19,420 nt of DNA from contig JBDTMC010000101.1 in the NCBI GenBank assembly GCA_039934475.1, positions 1-19,420 on the forward strand, in the 5' to 3' direction. This stretch comes from JBDTMC01 sp039934475. GTDB taxonomy: Bacteria > Acidobacteriota > Terriglobia > Bryobacterales > Bryobacteraceae. Below the pieces are notes generated by a model. The model did not search any database. It was not told where the DNA came from and saw only the letters and a list, made by a program, of their open reading frames with translations. The position numbers and the translations under genes are program-made. Of this stretch, positions 1 through 7,013 are shown one piece after another (positions within the stretch are counted from its first letter, which is position 1; each line of letters opens with the position of its first letter).

Positions 1-235
1 CGGGTGAGCACTAGATTTTTCAACTTTCAGGCTCATCGTTGGATTGGAATATGCTCCTTTAGTCTCCATGGCCGATCTACCAACCCGCAGCCACCGCGGG
101 TGTGCGTTCGGTCGACCGCTCCTTGTATGACGGTGCGCCGGGGAGAATAAACGACAAATATCATGTAGACAATAAATCCAACACGTGTCACCATCAGTGC
201 ATCAAGGCTTGAAAGAGAAGGGGGGGAGTGCGTCT
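1..235. other. Upstream region, no gene recognised
   Basis: No convincing coding frame is visible in this stretch. It holds a short inverted repeat, CCCGC/GCGGG, around 85-101. An AT-rich patch around 146-182 precedes the small gene at 236 and is the likely place for a promoter, though no clean -35/-10 pair can be named. A GTG at 185 is in frame with the small gene. It would add 17 residues that look unrelated to the rest of that protein, so I treat 185-235 as leader. Confidence 0.4.
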
Positions 236-445
236 ATGGCTGATCGAAAACAGTTTCAGAACGTGCCGACAACGGACCCAGAGTTACTCCGGCTCCTGGA
301 AGAAACGCGAAAAAGGCCCGTGACAGAAGAGGAGCTTCGGGAGCAGAGGGTGAGCTTTGCTTTTGGTAACGCTCCCGTTTCGGCGTCTGATCGAATCACA
401 AAGGAAAGCGTCCGCGCCGCGTCGACACACATTCGGCTCCTGTAG
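236..445 (+). CDS. Small protein preceding Fic, putative antitoxin
   Basis: This is a 69-residue charged soluble protein of unknown biochemical function. The ATG at 236 is chosen because a G-rich Shine-Dalgarno-like run (GGGGGGAG) lies about 7 bases upstream; an in-frame GTG at 185 is the alternative. The N-terminal half contains an acidic/basic helical stretch (PELLRLLEETRKR, residues 15-27). The C-terminal half has the distinctive segment EQRVSFAFGNA (36-46), then ITKESVRAAS (54-63). The stop is 28 bases before the fic start, in the same orientation, the normal arrangement for a cognate inhibitor. It has no full Fic inhibitory motif [S/T]xxxE[G/N]: the closest is TTDPEL at 12-17, with Leu in the last position. 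I recall similar small proteins beside Fic genes, but the antitoxin role is inference from position. It has no membrane segment or signal peptide. Confidence 0.62.
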   Translation: MADRKQFQNVPTTDPELLRLLEETRKRPVTEEELREQRVSFAFGNAPVSASDRITKESVRAASTHIRLL

Positions 446-473
446 AAGTTAGGAAGTCCTATTTTTGTAGATT

Positions 474-1070
474 ATGTCTATAAGGGAAAAGGACGATCCT
501 GGTCTTTATGCCAGGATTCAAGAGAAGAATCTCTTGCGTCAATATGATCTGCTGGCCAATTGTATTGAAATCGGCCTGCAAAAAGGCATCGAGTCTTTCG
601 ATAAGTACACCCTTTGGGCTCTAAACTACGCCGCCGTCGCCAATATTTCGGAGTTTGGCGGACGCTATCGTGAAGAGCCCATTTATGTTGGGAATCATTG
701 CCCGCCCCATTTCAACGAAGTACCCAATTTGATGGACCGCTTCTTTTCCGTAGTGCACGAAAACTGGGAGATCTTTGAAAGTCCCTCTTTGCTTGCTGCC
801 TACGCGCTGTGGAGACTCAATTGGATTCACCCGTTCGTGGAAGGCAACGGGAGAACCGCAAGGGCGGCATGCTACTACTTGCTTTGCATGAAGCAAGGCC
901 AACTCCTGCCGGGGAGCAAGATCGTTCCAGAGCGGATACGGGAAGACAGAAAACCCTATTATGCCGCCCTCCAAGCTGCGGACGTGGCATGGGAGGGCGG
1001 CCACTTTGACGTTTCGGATCTAACTAACTACCTTGGCAGGCTACTCCGGCAACAGCTTTCTGAGCCGTAG
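474..1070 (+). CDS. Fic-domain protein adenylyltransferase (putative toxin)
   Basis: Fic enzymes usually transfer AMP from ATP to a Tyr, Thr or Ser hydroxyl of a target protein. This 198-residue protein has the complete catalytic motif HPFVEGNGRTAR at residues 119-130: H119 is the general base, E123 the metal ligand, and the GNGR loop binds the triphosphate. The target-positioning flap is likely around 63-73 (GRYREEPIYVG). All active-site residues are present, so it should be active. It is short, essentially a bare Fic core, with no HTH or other added domain. AGGAAG at 451-456 is a Shine-Dalgarno candidate but lies far (17 bases) from the ATG. A chance SxxxEN match at 92-97 lies between flap and active site and is unlikely to be an inhibitory helix. 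GC is lower than in neighbouring genes, suggesting acquisition. Pairing with the small gene 28 bases upstream suggests a toxin-antitoxin module; the target is unknown. Confidence 0.9.
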   Translation: MSIREKDDPGLYARIQEKNLLRQYDLLANCIEIGLQKGIESFDKYTLWALNYAAVANISEFGGRYREEPIYVGNHCPPHFNEVPNLMDRFFSVVHENWEIFESPSLLAAYALWRLNWIHPFVEGNGRTARAACYYLLCMKQGQLLPGSKIVPERIREDRKPYYAALQAADVAWEGGHFDVSDLTNYLGRLLRQQLSEP

Positions 1071-1139
1071 TTTCCCAACTGACTTCCCATAAGCCAACGG
1101 ACATCACTCGGGTGGTTTGAGCGCTGAGGAGGAGGGATT

Positions 1140-1826
1140 TTGCAGACTGTCGGTTTGACGTTTGGGTTCGATACTAAGGCCGCTCCCTACCGGGCGGCGC
1201 TACGGGCTGTGGGTTTGGAAGTTGCCGATATTGAGCCGGGATGGCCGCGGGGTCTGGAAGGGCTGGCCGGGTTGGTGGTGAGCGGGGGGAATGATATCGA
1301 CCCGGCGCGGTATGGCGCGACGCCGCATCCGGAGACGTGGGAGATGCATCCGGAGCGCGATGCCCTGGAGAGCGAGTTGCTGAGTGAAGCGCTGCGGCTG
1401 GATTTGCCGGTGCTGGCAATTTGCCGCGGTTTGCAGATGTTGAACGTGGTGCGCGGCGGGGGTCTGATTCAGCATCTGGAGACGGCGATCGCGCACCGGC
1501 AGGAGAGTGTGCCGGATCGAAGCGCGGCGATCCACGGTGTTTCGATTGAGCCCGGGTCGCGGCTGGGGGCACTATTTCCGCCAGCGTATGCGGTGAATTC
1601 ACGGCATCATCAGGCGGCCGACCCGGCGCACCTGGGAGCCGGGTTGCGGGTGACGGCGACGGCGCCGGATGGCGTCATTGAGGGTCTTGAGGCGCCGGAG
1701 GCGAAGTTCGTGGTGGCGGTCCAATGGCATCCCGAAGATAGCCTGGAACGCGACCGGCCCTTGTTTGAAGCGTTTGCCGCGGCGGTTACCGCGACTCGCG
1801 AATCGCCTGCACAACGGCGTCTGTGA
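1140..1826 (+). CDS. Class I glutamine amidotransferase-like hydrolase (PuuD/peptidase C26 type)
   Basis: This 228-residue protein of the class I glutamine amidotransferase fold resembles gamma-glutamyl-gamma-aminobutyrate hydrolases (PuuD), which release GABA or related amines from gamma-glutamyl conjugates in the cytoplasm. The nucleophile elbow is AICRGLQMLNV with C95. The catalytic His-Glu pair is QWHPED with H197 and E199. The SGGNDIDP segment (48-55) and NSRHHQA (153-159) are typical of the C26 family. The start is TTG at 1140, supported by a strong GGAGGAGGG Shine-Dalgarno just upstream (1128-1136); no better ATG exists. The last 41 bases (1786-1826) overlap the 3' end of the convergent isocitrate dehydrogenase gene. 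No polyamine-pathway neighbours are present, so the exact substrate is open. Confidence 0.82.
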   Translation: MQTVGLTFGFDTKAAPYRAALRAVGLEVADIEPGWPRGLEGLAGLVVSGGNDIDPARYGATPHPETWEMHPERDALESELLSEALRLDLPVLAICRGLQMLNVVRGGGLIQHLETAIAHRQESVPDRSAAIHGVSIEPGSRLGALFPPAYAVNSRHHQAADPAHLGAGLRVTATAPDGVIEGLEAPEAKFVVAVQWHPEDSLERDRPLFEAFAAAVTATRESPAQRRL

Positions 1827-2802
1827 AGTGCCGCGTGGAGGCATCGCCACCGACATCGCGGGTAAGGTGCTTGGCGTCCATGTACACCTTTTCAATGGCG
1901 GCCAGCAGCTTCTTCGCCGCATCCGTTTCGCCCAGATGGATGAGCATCATGGCGGCTGAACTCATGAGGGCGGTGGGATTGGCGAGACCTTTTCCGGCAA
2001 TGTCGGGCGCGCTTCCGTGGACCGCTTCGAAGACGGCATGACCTTCGCCCATATTGGCGCCAGGGACGATGCCGAGCCCGCCGACGAGACCTGCGGCAAG
2101 ATCGGACACGATGTCGCCATACAAGTTGGGCAGCAGTAAAACGTCGAACGTTTCCGGGCGCATGACGAGCTGCATGGAGGCGTTATCGACGATGAGTTCC
2201 TCGTATTTCATCTCAGGATACTCGGCGGCCACTTCACGGCAGCAGCGGAGGAAGAGACCGTCGCTGAGCTTCATGATGTTCGCCTTGTGAACGGCGGACA
2301 CCTTCTTGCGGCCGTTCTTGCGAGCGTAGTCGAAGGCGTATTTGGCGATGCGAATGGACGCGGTACGGGTGATAATTTTGAGGCTTTCGACGACGTCTTT
2401 GATGACTTCGTGTTCGAGGCCGGAGTAGAGGTCCTCGGTATTTTCGCGGAAGATCACCATGTCGATCTTCACGTCCTCGAAGCGGGTCCGGAGGCCGGGC
2501 AGGGTGCGGACGGGCCGGACGTTGGCAAATAAATCGAGCCGCTTGCGGAGGGCGACGTTGACGCTGGAGAAGCCGCCGGCGATAGGGGTGGTGACAGGTC
2601 CTTTTAAGCCGACGCGGGTGCGGTCGAGAGATTCAATGACATGCGGCGGGAGGACCTTGCCGGCGGCGAGAATGACGTCGGAGGTGAGTTCGGCGCGTTC
2701 CCATTGGATGTCGACGCCGGTTTCCTCGAGGGCGCGTACGGTGGCGTCGGCCACTTCGGGTCCGATGCCGTCACCCGGAATCAGAGTTACTTTGTAAGCC
2801 AC
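1786..2802 (-). CDS. icd: NAD-dependent isocitrate dehydrogenase family protein
   Basis: This 338-residue member of the isocitrate/isopropylmalate dehydrogenase family probably oxidatively decarboxylates isocitrate to 2-oxoglutarate in the TCA cycle. Isocitrate specificity is suggested by FSSVN (78-82), the arginine-rich LDLFANVRP (89-97) and RENTEDLYSG (119-128); IPMDH would have a different loop there. Catalytic Y126 and K173 and the metal-binding aspartates D230 and D234 (YGDIVSDLAAG) are present. The cofactor loop reads VHGSAPDIAGK with D267-I268, the signature of NAD use rather than the Lys-Tyr of NADP enzymes. Homoisocitrate dehydrogenase is the main alternative. The start is GTG at 2802 with no convincing Shine-Dalgarno; a perfect TATAAT lies six bases before it, so the mRNA may be leaderless. 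It diverges from purH across 39 bp, and its 3' end overlaps the convergent amidotransferase gene. Confidence 0.87.
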   Translation of the reverse strand: MAYKVTLIPGDGIGPEVADATVRALEETGVDIQWERAELTSDVILAAGKVLPPHVIESLDRTRVGLKGPVTTPIAGGFSSVNVALRKRLDLFANVRPVRTLPGLRTRFEDVKIDMVIFRENTEDLYSGLEHEVIKDVVESLKIITRTASIRIAKYAFDYARKNGRKKVSAVHKANIMKLSDGLFLRCCREVAAEYPEMKYEELIVDNASMQLVMRPETFDVLLLPNLYGDIVSDLAAGLVGGLGIVPGANMGEGHAVFEAVHGSAPDIAGKGLANPTALMSSAAMMLIHLGETDAAKKLLAAIEKVYMDAKHLTRDVGGDASTRHFTDAVVQAIRESR

Positions 2803-2808
2803 GGCCTC

Positions 2809-2814
2809 ATTATA
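2809..2814 (-). promoter_or_regulatory. Candidate -10 box of icd (leaderless promoter)
   Basis: On the minus strand this reads TATAAT, a perfect sigma-70-type -10 hexamer. Exactly six bases (GAGGCC) separate it from the GTG start of icd, so the predicted transcription start coincides with the start codon. No good -35 is visible, and the expected -35 zone falls on the purH -10-like box on the other side of the 39-bp gap. Confidence 0.5.
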
Positions 2815-2829
2815 GCGAGCGTGTCACAA

Positions 2830-2835
2830 TATTAG
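2830..2835 (+). promoter_or_regulatory. Candidate -10 box of purH (leaderless promoter)
   Basis: TATTAG lies exactly six bases (ATTCTA) before the purH ATG, again placing the predicted transcription start on the A of the start codon. No Shine-Dalgarno sequence precedes this ATG. The corresponding -35 zone (about 2807-2812) overlaps the icd -10 box and matches TTGACA poorly. Confidence 0.4.
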
Positions 2836-2841
2836 ATTCTA

Positions 2842-4395
2842 ATGCCGAAGATTCGAAGAGTATTGCTGAGTGTCACCGATAAGACGGGCGTCGTGGAGTT
2901 TGCCAGGGGACTGAGCGAGCTGGGCGCTGAATTGATCTCGACGGGAGGCACGGCGCGGGCGCTGCGCGAGGCCGGATTGGCTGTTCGCGATGTGGCTGAG
3001 GTCACCGGATTCCCTGAGATGCTGGACGGGCGGGTGAAGACCATTCATCCGCGGATTGCGGGCGGCGTGCTGGCGGTGCGAGGGAAACCGGAGCATATGC
3101 AGGCGCTGGCCGAACATGAGATTCCGGAGATCGACATGGTGGTGGTGAACCTCTATGCGTTTGAAAAGTACGCGGCGGAGGTTGGGGTTCGGGTGGAGGA
3201 ACTGATCGAGAACATCGACATTGGCGGGCCGACTATGATTCGGGCGGCGGCAAAAAATTTTCAGGATGTGGCGGTGGTGACGCGGCCTTCGGACTATGCG
3301 GGTTTGCTGGCGGAACTGCGGGCGGCGGGGGAGCTTTCGGCGCCCACGCACTGGAATCTGGCGAAGACGGCGTTTGCGGTGACGGCGGCGTACGACCGGG
3401 CGATTACGAACCGTCTGGAACGGATCACGATGGAGACTGGAGGGTTTTACGATGCGGCTCCGGAGGCGCTGCCGGCGGCGTTGGATATTCGGGCGCCGCG
3501 TTCGCTGAGCTTGCGCTACGGGGAAAATCCGCATCAGCATGCGGCGCTGTACTCGGTTTCAACGCAAGGCATTGCGGGCGCGCGGCAATTGCAGGGCAAG
3601 GAGCTGAGCTACAACAATCTGGTGGATTTGGATGCGGCGTGGCAATTGATTTTGGAGTTTGACGGCCCGGCGGCGGCGATCATCAAACACACGAACCCTT
3701 GCGGGTGTGCCGAGCAGGCGACGCTGGCGGAGGCGTATCGGAAGGCTTATGAAGCCGATCCGATTTCCGCGTTCGGTGGCGTGCTGGCGTTCAATCGGGA
3801 GCTGGATGGGGAGACTGCGGCGGAAGTGGCGAAGCTGTTTGTGGAGGCAGTGGCGGCTCCCGGTTATTCCGCTGAGGCTTTGGCGATTTTGGGAGCTAAG
3901 AAGAACCTGCGGCTGGTTACGGTGGAGCCCGCGGCGCCGGAGTTAGTGGTGAAATCGATCAGCGGCGGGTATTTGTGCCAGACACCGGATAGCCACCGTT
4001 TGGAAGACCGGGGTGCGAAGGTTGTTACCGCGCGCGTTCCGACCGAAGAGGAATGGACGGCGTTAGAGTTCGGCTGGAAAGTGGTGAAGCACGTGAAGTC
4101 GAACGCGATTGTGTATGCACGTGCGGGGCAGAGCGTGAGTGCCGGGGCGGGACAGATGAGCCGGGTGGATTCGGTGAAAGTCGGGGCGATGAAGGCGGTG
4201 TTGCCGCTGGCGGGGACCGTGCTGGCGAGCGATGCGTTCTTCCCGTTCCCGGATGGCGTGGAGGAAGCGGCGAAGCATGGGATTACGGCGGTGATTCAGC
4301 CGGGCGGGTCAGTGAAGGATACCGAGGTGATTGCGGCTTGCGAGCGGTTGGGTTTGGCGATGGTGTTTACGGGCGTGCGGCACTTCCGGCATTAA
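2842..4395 (+). CDS. purH: Bifunctional AICAR formyltransferase/IMP cyclohydrolase
   Basis: This 517-residue enzyme catalyses the last two steps of de novo purine synthesis: formyl transfer from 10-formyl-THF to AICAR, then ring closure to IMP. The N-terminal MGS-like cyclohydrolase domain (about 1-150) shows SVTDKTG (10-16), STGGTARALREAG (33-45) and LDGRVKTIHPRIAGG (61-75). The transformylase domain shows RYGENPHQ (about 225-232), the catalytic KHTNPCG (about 282-288), SAFGG, KSNAIV, and the C-terminal DAFFPFPDGVEEA and QPGGSVKD blocks, ending in FTGVRHFRH. Length is normal for the bacterial enzyme and no domain is missing. The ATG at 2842 begins at the usual family N-terminus but has no Shine-Dalgarno, consistent with a leaderless mRNA. 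It is transcribed alone, away from icd, and is followed within three bases of its stop by a strong hairpin. Confidence 0.97.
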   Translation: MPKIRRVLLSVTDKTGVVEFARGLSELGAELISTGGTARALREAGLAVRDVAEVTGFPEMLDGRVKTIHPRIAGGVLAVRGKPEHMQALAEHEIPEIDMVVVNLYAFEKYAAEVGVRVEELIENIDIGGPTMIRAAAKNFQDVAVVTRPSDYAGLLAELRAAGELSAPTHWNLAKTAFAVTAAYDRAITNRLERITMETGGFYDAAPEALPAALDIRAPRSLSLRYGENPHQHAALYSVSTQGIAGARQLQGKELSYNNLVDLDAAWQLILEFDGPAAAIIKHTNPCGCAEQATLAEAYRKAYEADPISAFGGVLAFNRELDGETAAEVAKLFVEAVAAPGYSAEALAILGAKKNLRLVTVEPAAPELVVKSISGGYLCQTPDSHRLEDRGAKVVTARVPTEEEWTALEFGWKVVKHVKSNAIVYARAGQSVSAGAGQMSRVDSVKVGAMKAVLPLAGTVLASDAFFPFPDGVEEAAKHGITAVIQPGGSVKDTEVIAACERLGLAMVFTGVRHFRH

Positions 4396-4397
4396 TT

Positions 4398-4420
4398 GGC
4401 CGCACTGGGAGAGTGCGGCC
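4398..4420. terminator. Hairpin between convergent purH and DUF2541-like gene
   Basis: GGCCGCACT / AGTGCGGCC form a perfect 9-bp stem with a five-base loop (GGGAG), beginning three bases after the purH stop. Neither strand has a U-tract: the plus side continues with a G-run, the minus side with AATTAAT. It would be a U-less or bidirectional terminator, or an mRNA 3'-end stabiliser. Confidence 0.6.
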
Positions 4421-4453
4421 GGGGGGAGGGTGCCAGTTCCGTCTGTGACCGCT

Positions 4454-4849
4454 TTAGCGCATGCCGAAGAGGAGGACTTTGCCTCTGCCGCTGCGGCGCC
4501 GGGCGCGTTCGTAAAAGAATTCGACGTTTTGGATGATGCGACGGTTGCCCGGCAAATCGATGACTCGGGTTTGGCCGCCGGGGGGGATGAGGCTGCGAAT
4601 TTGGATGGGTTCCGATTCGCCATTGTGGAAGTGGACGATCACGCGATCGAAATGAATGGGGGCGCGTTCCACTTTGATTTGGATGGAGCGGAATGCGCCG
4701 TCCCGGGCTGTAACGCTGATGCGATCATGGTCGGCGCGGCCGTCGACGTTGGCTTCACCGAGCAGTTCCCAGCGGCCTTCTTGGGCATAGGCGCCGGAAA
4801 CCAGCAGTAACAGAGCAGCAACTCCAAACAACCGGATTCGTGATTTCAT
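4454..4849 (-). CDS. Secreted DUF2541-like protein
   Basis: This 131-residue protein has a clear Sec signal peptide: basic MKSRIR, hydrophobic core about 8-19, and likely cleavage after AYA (20-22). The mature part begins with WELLGEANVDGRADHDRI and continues with alternating hydrophobic residues (IQIKVERAPIHFDRVIVHF), then IRSLIPPGGQTRVIDL and IIQNVEFFYE, ending in GKVLLFG. This pattern of predicted beta strands matches my memory of DUF2541-type exported proteins; no enzyme residues are evident and the function is unknown. A good GGGAG Shine-Dalgarno lies five bases before the ATG. The gene lies 71 bp downstream of the ABC exporter operon on the same strand. A perfect hairpin in between touches the Shine-Dalgarno, so it could be a regulated last gene of that operon or have its own promoter. 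Confidence 0.72.
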   Translation of the reverse strand: MKSRIRLFGVAALLLLVSGAYAQEGRWELLGEANVDGRADHDRISVTARDGAFRSIQIKVERAPIHFDRVIVHFHNGESEPIQIRSLIPPGGQTRVIDLPGNRRIIQNVEFFYERARRRSGRGKVLLFGMR

Positions 4850-4859
4850 AAGATCTCCC

Positions 4860-4881
4860 AGTAGTGCTGACGAGCACTACT
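4860..4881 (-). promoter_or_regulatory. Perfect hairpin abutting the ribosome site of the DUF2541-like gene
   Basis: AGTAGTGCT / AGCACTACT form a 9-bp perfect inverted repeat around a four-base loop. On the minus-strand mRNA the stem ends directly against the GGGAG Shine-Dalgarno (4855-4859). There is no U-tract, so a simple intrinsic terminator for the ABC operon is less likely. A repressor operator, an mRNA processing site or a structure modulating translation are the alternatives. Confidence 0.5.
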
Positions 4882-4920
4882 TAGTGTAAACACAGGTTGG
4901 GTGAAAACGGAGCGGCTCGA

Positions 4921-5649
4921 TTACTGGCCTCCCGTAGCAGCCGGCATAGCCCAATCGGCGGGTACCTGACCTTCCGGAAGCAGGGCCCCTTTCTCCAAGT
5001 GCCGGATTTTCGTGGCAAAACGCGCGGCGTGGGGATCGTGGGTCACCATGACAATAGTCTTGCCGTACTCCTTATTCAAGCGCGAAAGAAGCGTCAGAAC
5101 GTCTTGTGCGCTGGTGGCGTCGAGGTTGCCTGTAGGCTCGTCGGCAAGAATGAGATCGGGGTCTGTGACGAGGGCGCGGGCGATGGCGACGCGCTGTTCC
5201 TGGCCGCCCGAGAGCTGGCGCGGCATGTGGCCCATGCGATCCCCGAGGCCGACTAGTTTCAATGCCGTTTCAGCGTGGTCGACGCGCTCTTTTCGTTTAA
5301 GGTTAGTTAGTTTTAATGGCAGTTCCACATTTTCCAGAGCTGTCAGTACGGGAATGAGATTGAAGGATTGAAAAATGAAACCGATGTGTTCATTGCGCCA
5401 GTGCGCGATCTGCGTGTCGCTCATGGCGCGGAGATTCTCTTTCAGCACGAGGATCTCACCGCCGGTTGGCTTATCCATGGCGGCGATGATGTGGAGGAGT
5501 GTGGATTTGCCGGAGCCGGAGGGACCCATGAGCGCAACGAACTCGCCCTTGTTGATGTCTATATCGACCTTGTCCAATGCGATGACATGGAACTCATCGC
5601 GCACAAATTCCTTGCTGAGGCCGCGCGCTTGAATGACTGGTTCGCTCAT
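4921..5649 (-). CDS. ABC transporter ATP-binding protein (MacB/LolD type)
   Basis: This 242-residue cytoplasmic ATPase powers the exporter encoded just upstream. Walker A is GPSGSGKST (42-50), the Q-loop is around Q94 in FIFQSFNLIPVLTALENVELP, the signature is LSGGQEQR (146-153), Walker B is LILADEP (166-172), the D-loop includes GNLDA (174-178) and the H-loop is H204 in VTHD. The FQSFNL/ENVELPL wording is that of the lipoprotein-release/macrolide-export (LolD, MacB, FtsE) subfamily. The second Gln of the usual SGGQQQR is Glu here, a mild variant. A short tail (about 224-242) extends past the domain. AAGGG overlapping the upstream stop serves as Shine-Dalgarno; only four bases separate it from the membrane-fusion gene. 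It is the last certain gene of the operon. Confidence 0.93.
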   Translation of the reverse strand: MSEPVIQARGLSKEFVRDEFHVIALDKVDIDINKGEFVALMGPSGSGKSTLLHIIAAMDKPTGGEILVLKENLRAMSDTQIAHWRNEHIGFIFQSFNLIPVLTALENVELPLKLTNLKRKERVDHAETALKLVGLGDRMGHMPRQLSGGQEQRVAIARALVTDPDLILADEPTGNLDATSAQDVLTLLSRLNKEYGKTIVMVTHDPHAARFATKIRHLEKGALLPEGQVPADWAMPAATGGQ

Positions 5650-5653
5650 GTGG

Positions 5654-7000
5654 TTACCCTTTCGCCTTTACTTTGTCGCCATCTTTCAGCTCGGCGGGCG
5701 GGTTCACAATCAGATCCTCACCGCCAATCAAGCCGTTCTCAATTCGAATTCCCTGGGCCGTGGTTCCCGACGCCTTGACGGGGCGGCGAATGGCCTTGCC
5801 GTTCAGCACCACGAATACGGCATCGTTGCGAACGGCGGAGGCGGGAATAAAGACCACCGGAGTTTCCGTTCGAGCCTCGCCCGACTTCGGCTTCTCATCG
5901 GAGAGAAACGCGACACTGGCGTTCATTTCCGGTCGCAGATAATCGTCGGGGTTGATGATCTTCACTTTCACCTGGACGGTGGCCTTCTGGCGATTGGCCT
6001 CGGGTGAAATTTCGTCGATCACGCCCTCATACTTGCGGTCGGGGTAGGCGTCGGTAGTGACCACCCCGCGCTGCTTGGACCCGAGTTTGGCGAAATCGTT
6101 CTGGCTGATATCCAACTCCGCTCGCAGGTCACGCAGGTCCGCGAGTGTCACGACATAGCCTTTGGCGCCGCGCTCGCCGACGAAGCTGGTGGTGACGAAC
6201 TCACCTTTCTCCACGCCGCGCTCAAGAATGGTTCCTGTTACGGGGGCCTGAATCTGAGTGTTTTGGAGCGTGGTCTGGTAGTAGGCAACTGCGCCTTTCG
6301 CTTGGTCAATCTGGCCGCGCACTTGATCGATGACTTCCTTGCGCGGGCCGATTCTTACCAGCTCATAGGTGCGTTCCAAGGAGCGTACACGAGCGACCGC
6401 GGCGTCGTAGCGGGCCTGCGCGTCATCCAACTGCTGGCGCGCCAGCACCTTTTCTTCGGTGAGCGTCTTGGTGCGATTGAGATTGATTTTGGCGTTCTCG
6501 AGGTCGGCCTGGCCGTTGTCGAGATTCGCCTTGCCGACGGCGACCTCCTCAGGACGCGAGCCATTCTGTAATTCAGCGAGACGCGCCAGGAGGTTATCCA
6601 ATTGACCTTTGGCCTGCTGCAACTGGGCGCGGTATTCGTCGTCTTCGAGACGCACGATCACTTGACCTTCTTTGACGTGGTCACCCTTATCGACGCCGAT
6701 CCAGGCGACGCGGCCAAGCACTTTAGAGGCTACCTGGATTTTGTGAGCGGCGATGATGTAGCCGGTGGCGTTAAGCACTATGGGTCCCGACGATCCGGCG
6801 GGGCCTCCGCTGGCGGCGGACTTCACACGGACTACATCCACTTCGGTAGCCGCGTTGAGGCGGCTGTAGAGCATGTTCGCAGCGCCCAACAAGACGAGGA
6901 CGATGATGCCGCCGACGATCCAACGCACGGCCCACGGTGAGGGTTCGGTGTTGCGCCGCTTGTTACGGTCGATCTGCAGGCTCTTCAGTTCTGTTTCCAT
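5654..7000 (-). CDS. Periplasmic adaptor (membrane fusion protein, HlyD/MacA family)
   Basis: This 448-residue adaptor links an inner-membrane ABC pump to the outer envelope. The cytoplasmic N-terminus is charged, followed by one membrane anchor (about 28-45). The biotinyl-lipoyl half-motif (GYIIAAHKIQVASKVLGRV, about 80-98) leads into VDKGDHVKEGQVIVRL. A long Gln/Ala/Leu-rich coiled-coil hairpin follows (about 120-260), then the second lipoyl half (IQAPVTGTILERGVEKGEFV) and beta-barrel and membrane-proximal domains. The frame is open further upstream to 7180, but the ATG at 7000 is chosen: it starts just after the stop of the preceding permease, and the upstream extension is antisense-style noise. 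Only a weak AGAAAG precedes it. It should act with the two permeases and the ATPase; no outer-membrane TolC gene is present in the window. Confidence 0.9.
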   Translation of the reverse strand: METELKSLQIDRNKRRNTEPSPWAVRWIVGGIIVLVLLGAANMLYSRLNAATEVDVVRVKSAASGGPAGSSGPIVLNATGYIIAAHKIQVASKVLGRVAWIGVDKGDHVKEGQVIVRLEDDEYRAQLQQAKGQLDNLLARLAELQNGSRPEEVAVGKANLDNGQADLENAKINLNRTKTLTEEKVLARQQLDDAQARYDAAVARVRSLERTYELVRIGPRKEVIDQVRGQIDQAKGAVAYYQTTLQNTQIQAPVTGTILERGVEKGEFVTTSFVGERGAKGYVVTLADLRDLRAELDISQNDFAKLGSKQRGVVTTDAYPDRKYEGVIDEISPEANRQKATVQVKVKIINPDDYLRPEMNASVAFLSDEKPKSGEARTETPVVFIPASAVRNDAVFVVLNGKAIRRPVKASGTTAQGIRIENGLIGGEDLIVNPPAELKDGDKVKAKG

Positions 7001-7013
7001 AAATCTTTCTAAC

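Noticed and set aside
747..764. [S/T]xxxE[G/N] match (SVVHEN, residues 92-97) inside the Fic protein, as if it carried its own inhibitory helix
   Set aside because: It lies between the flap and the catalytic motif, not N-terminal to the core or at the C-terminus as in self-inhibited Fic classes; most likely chance.
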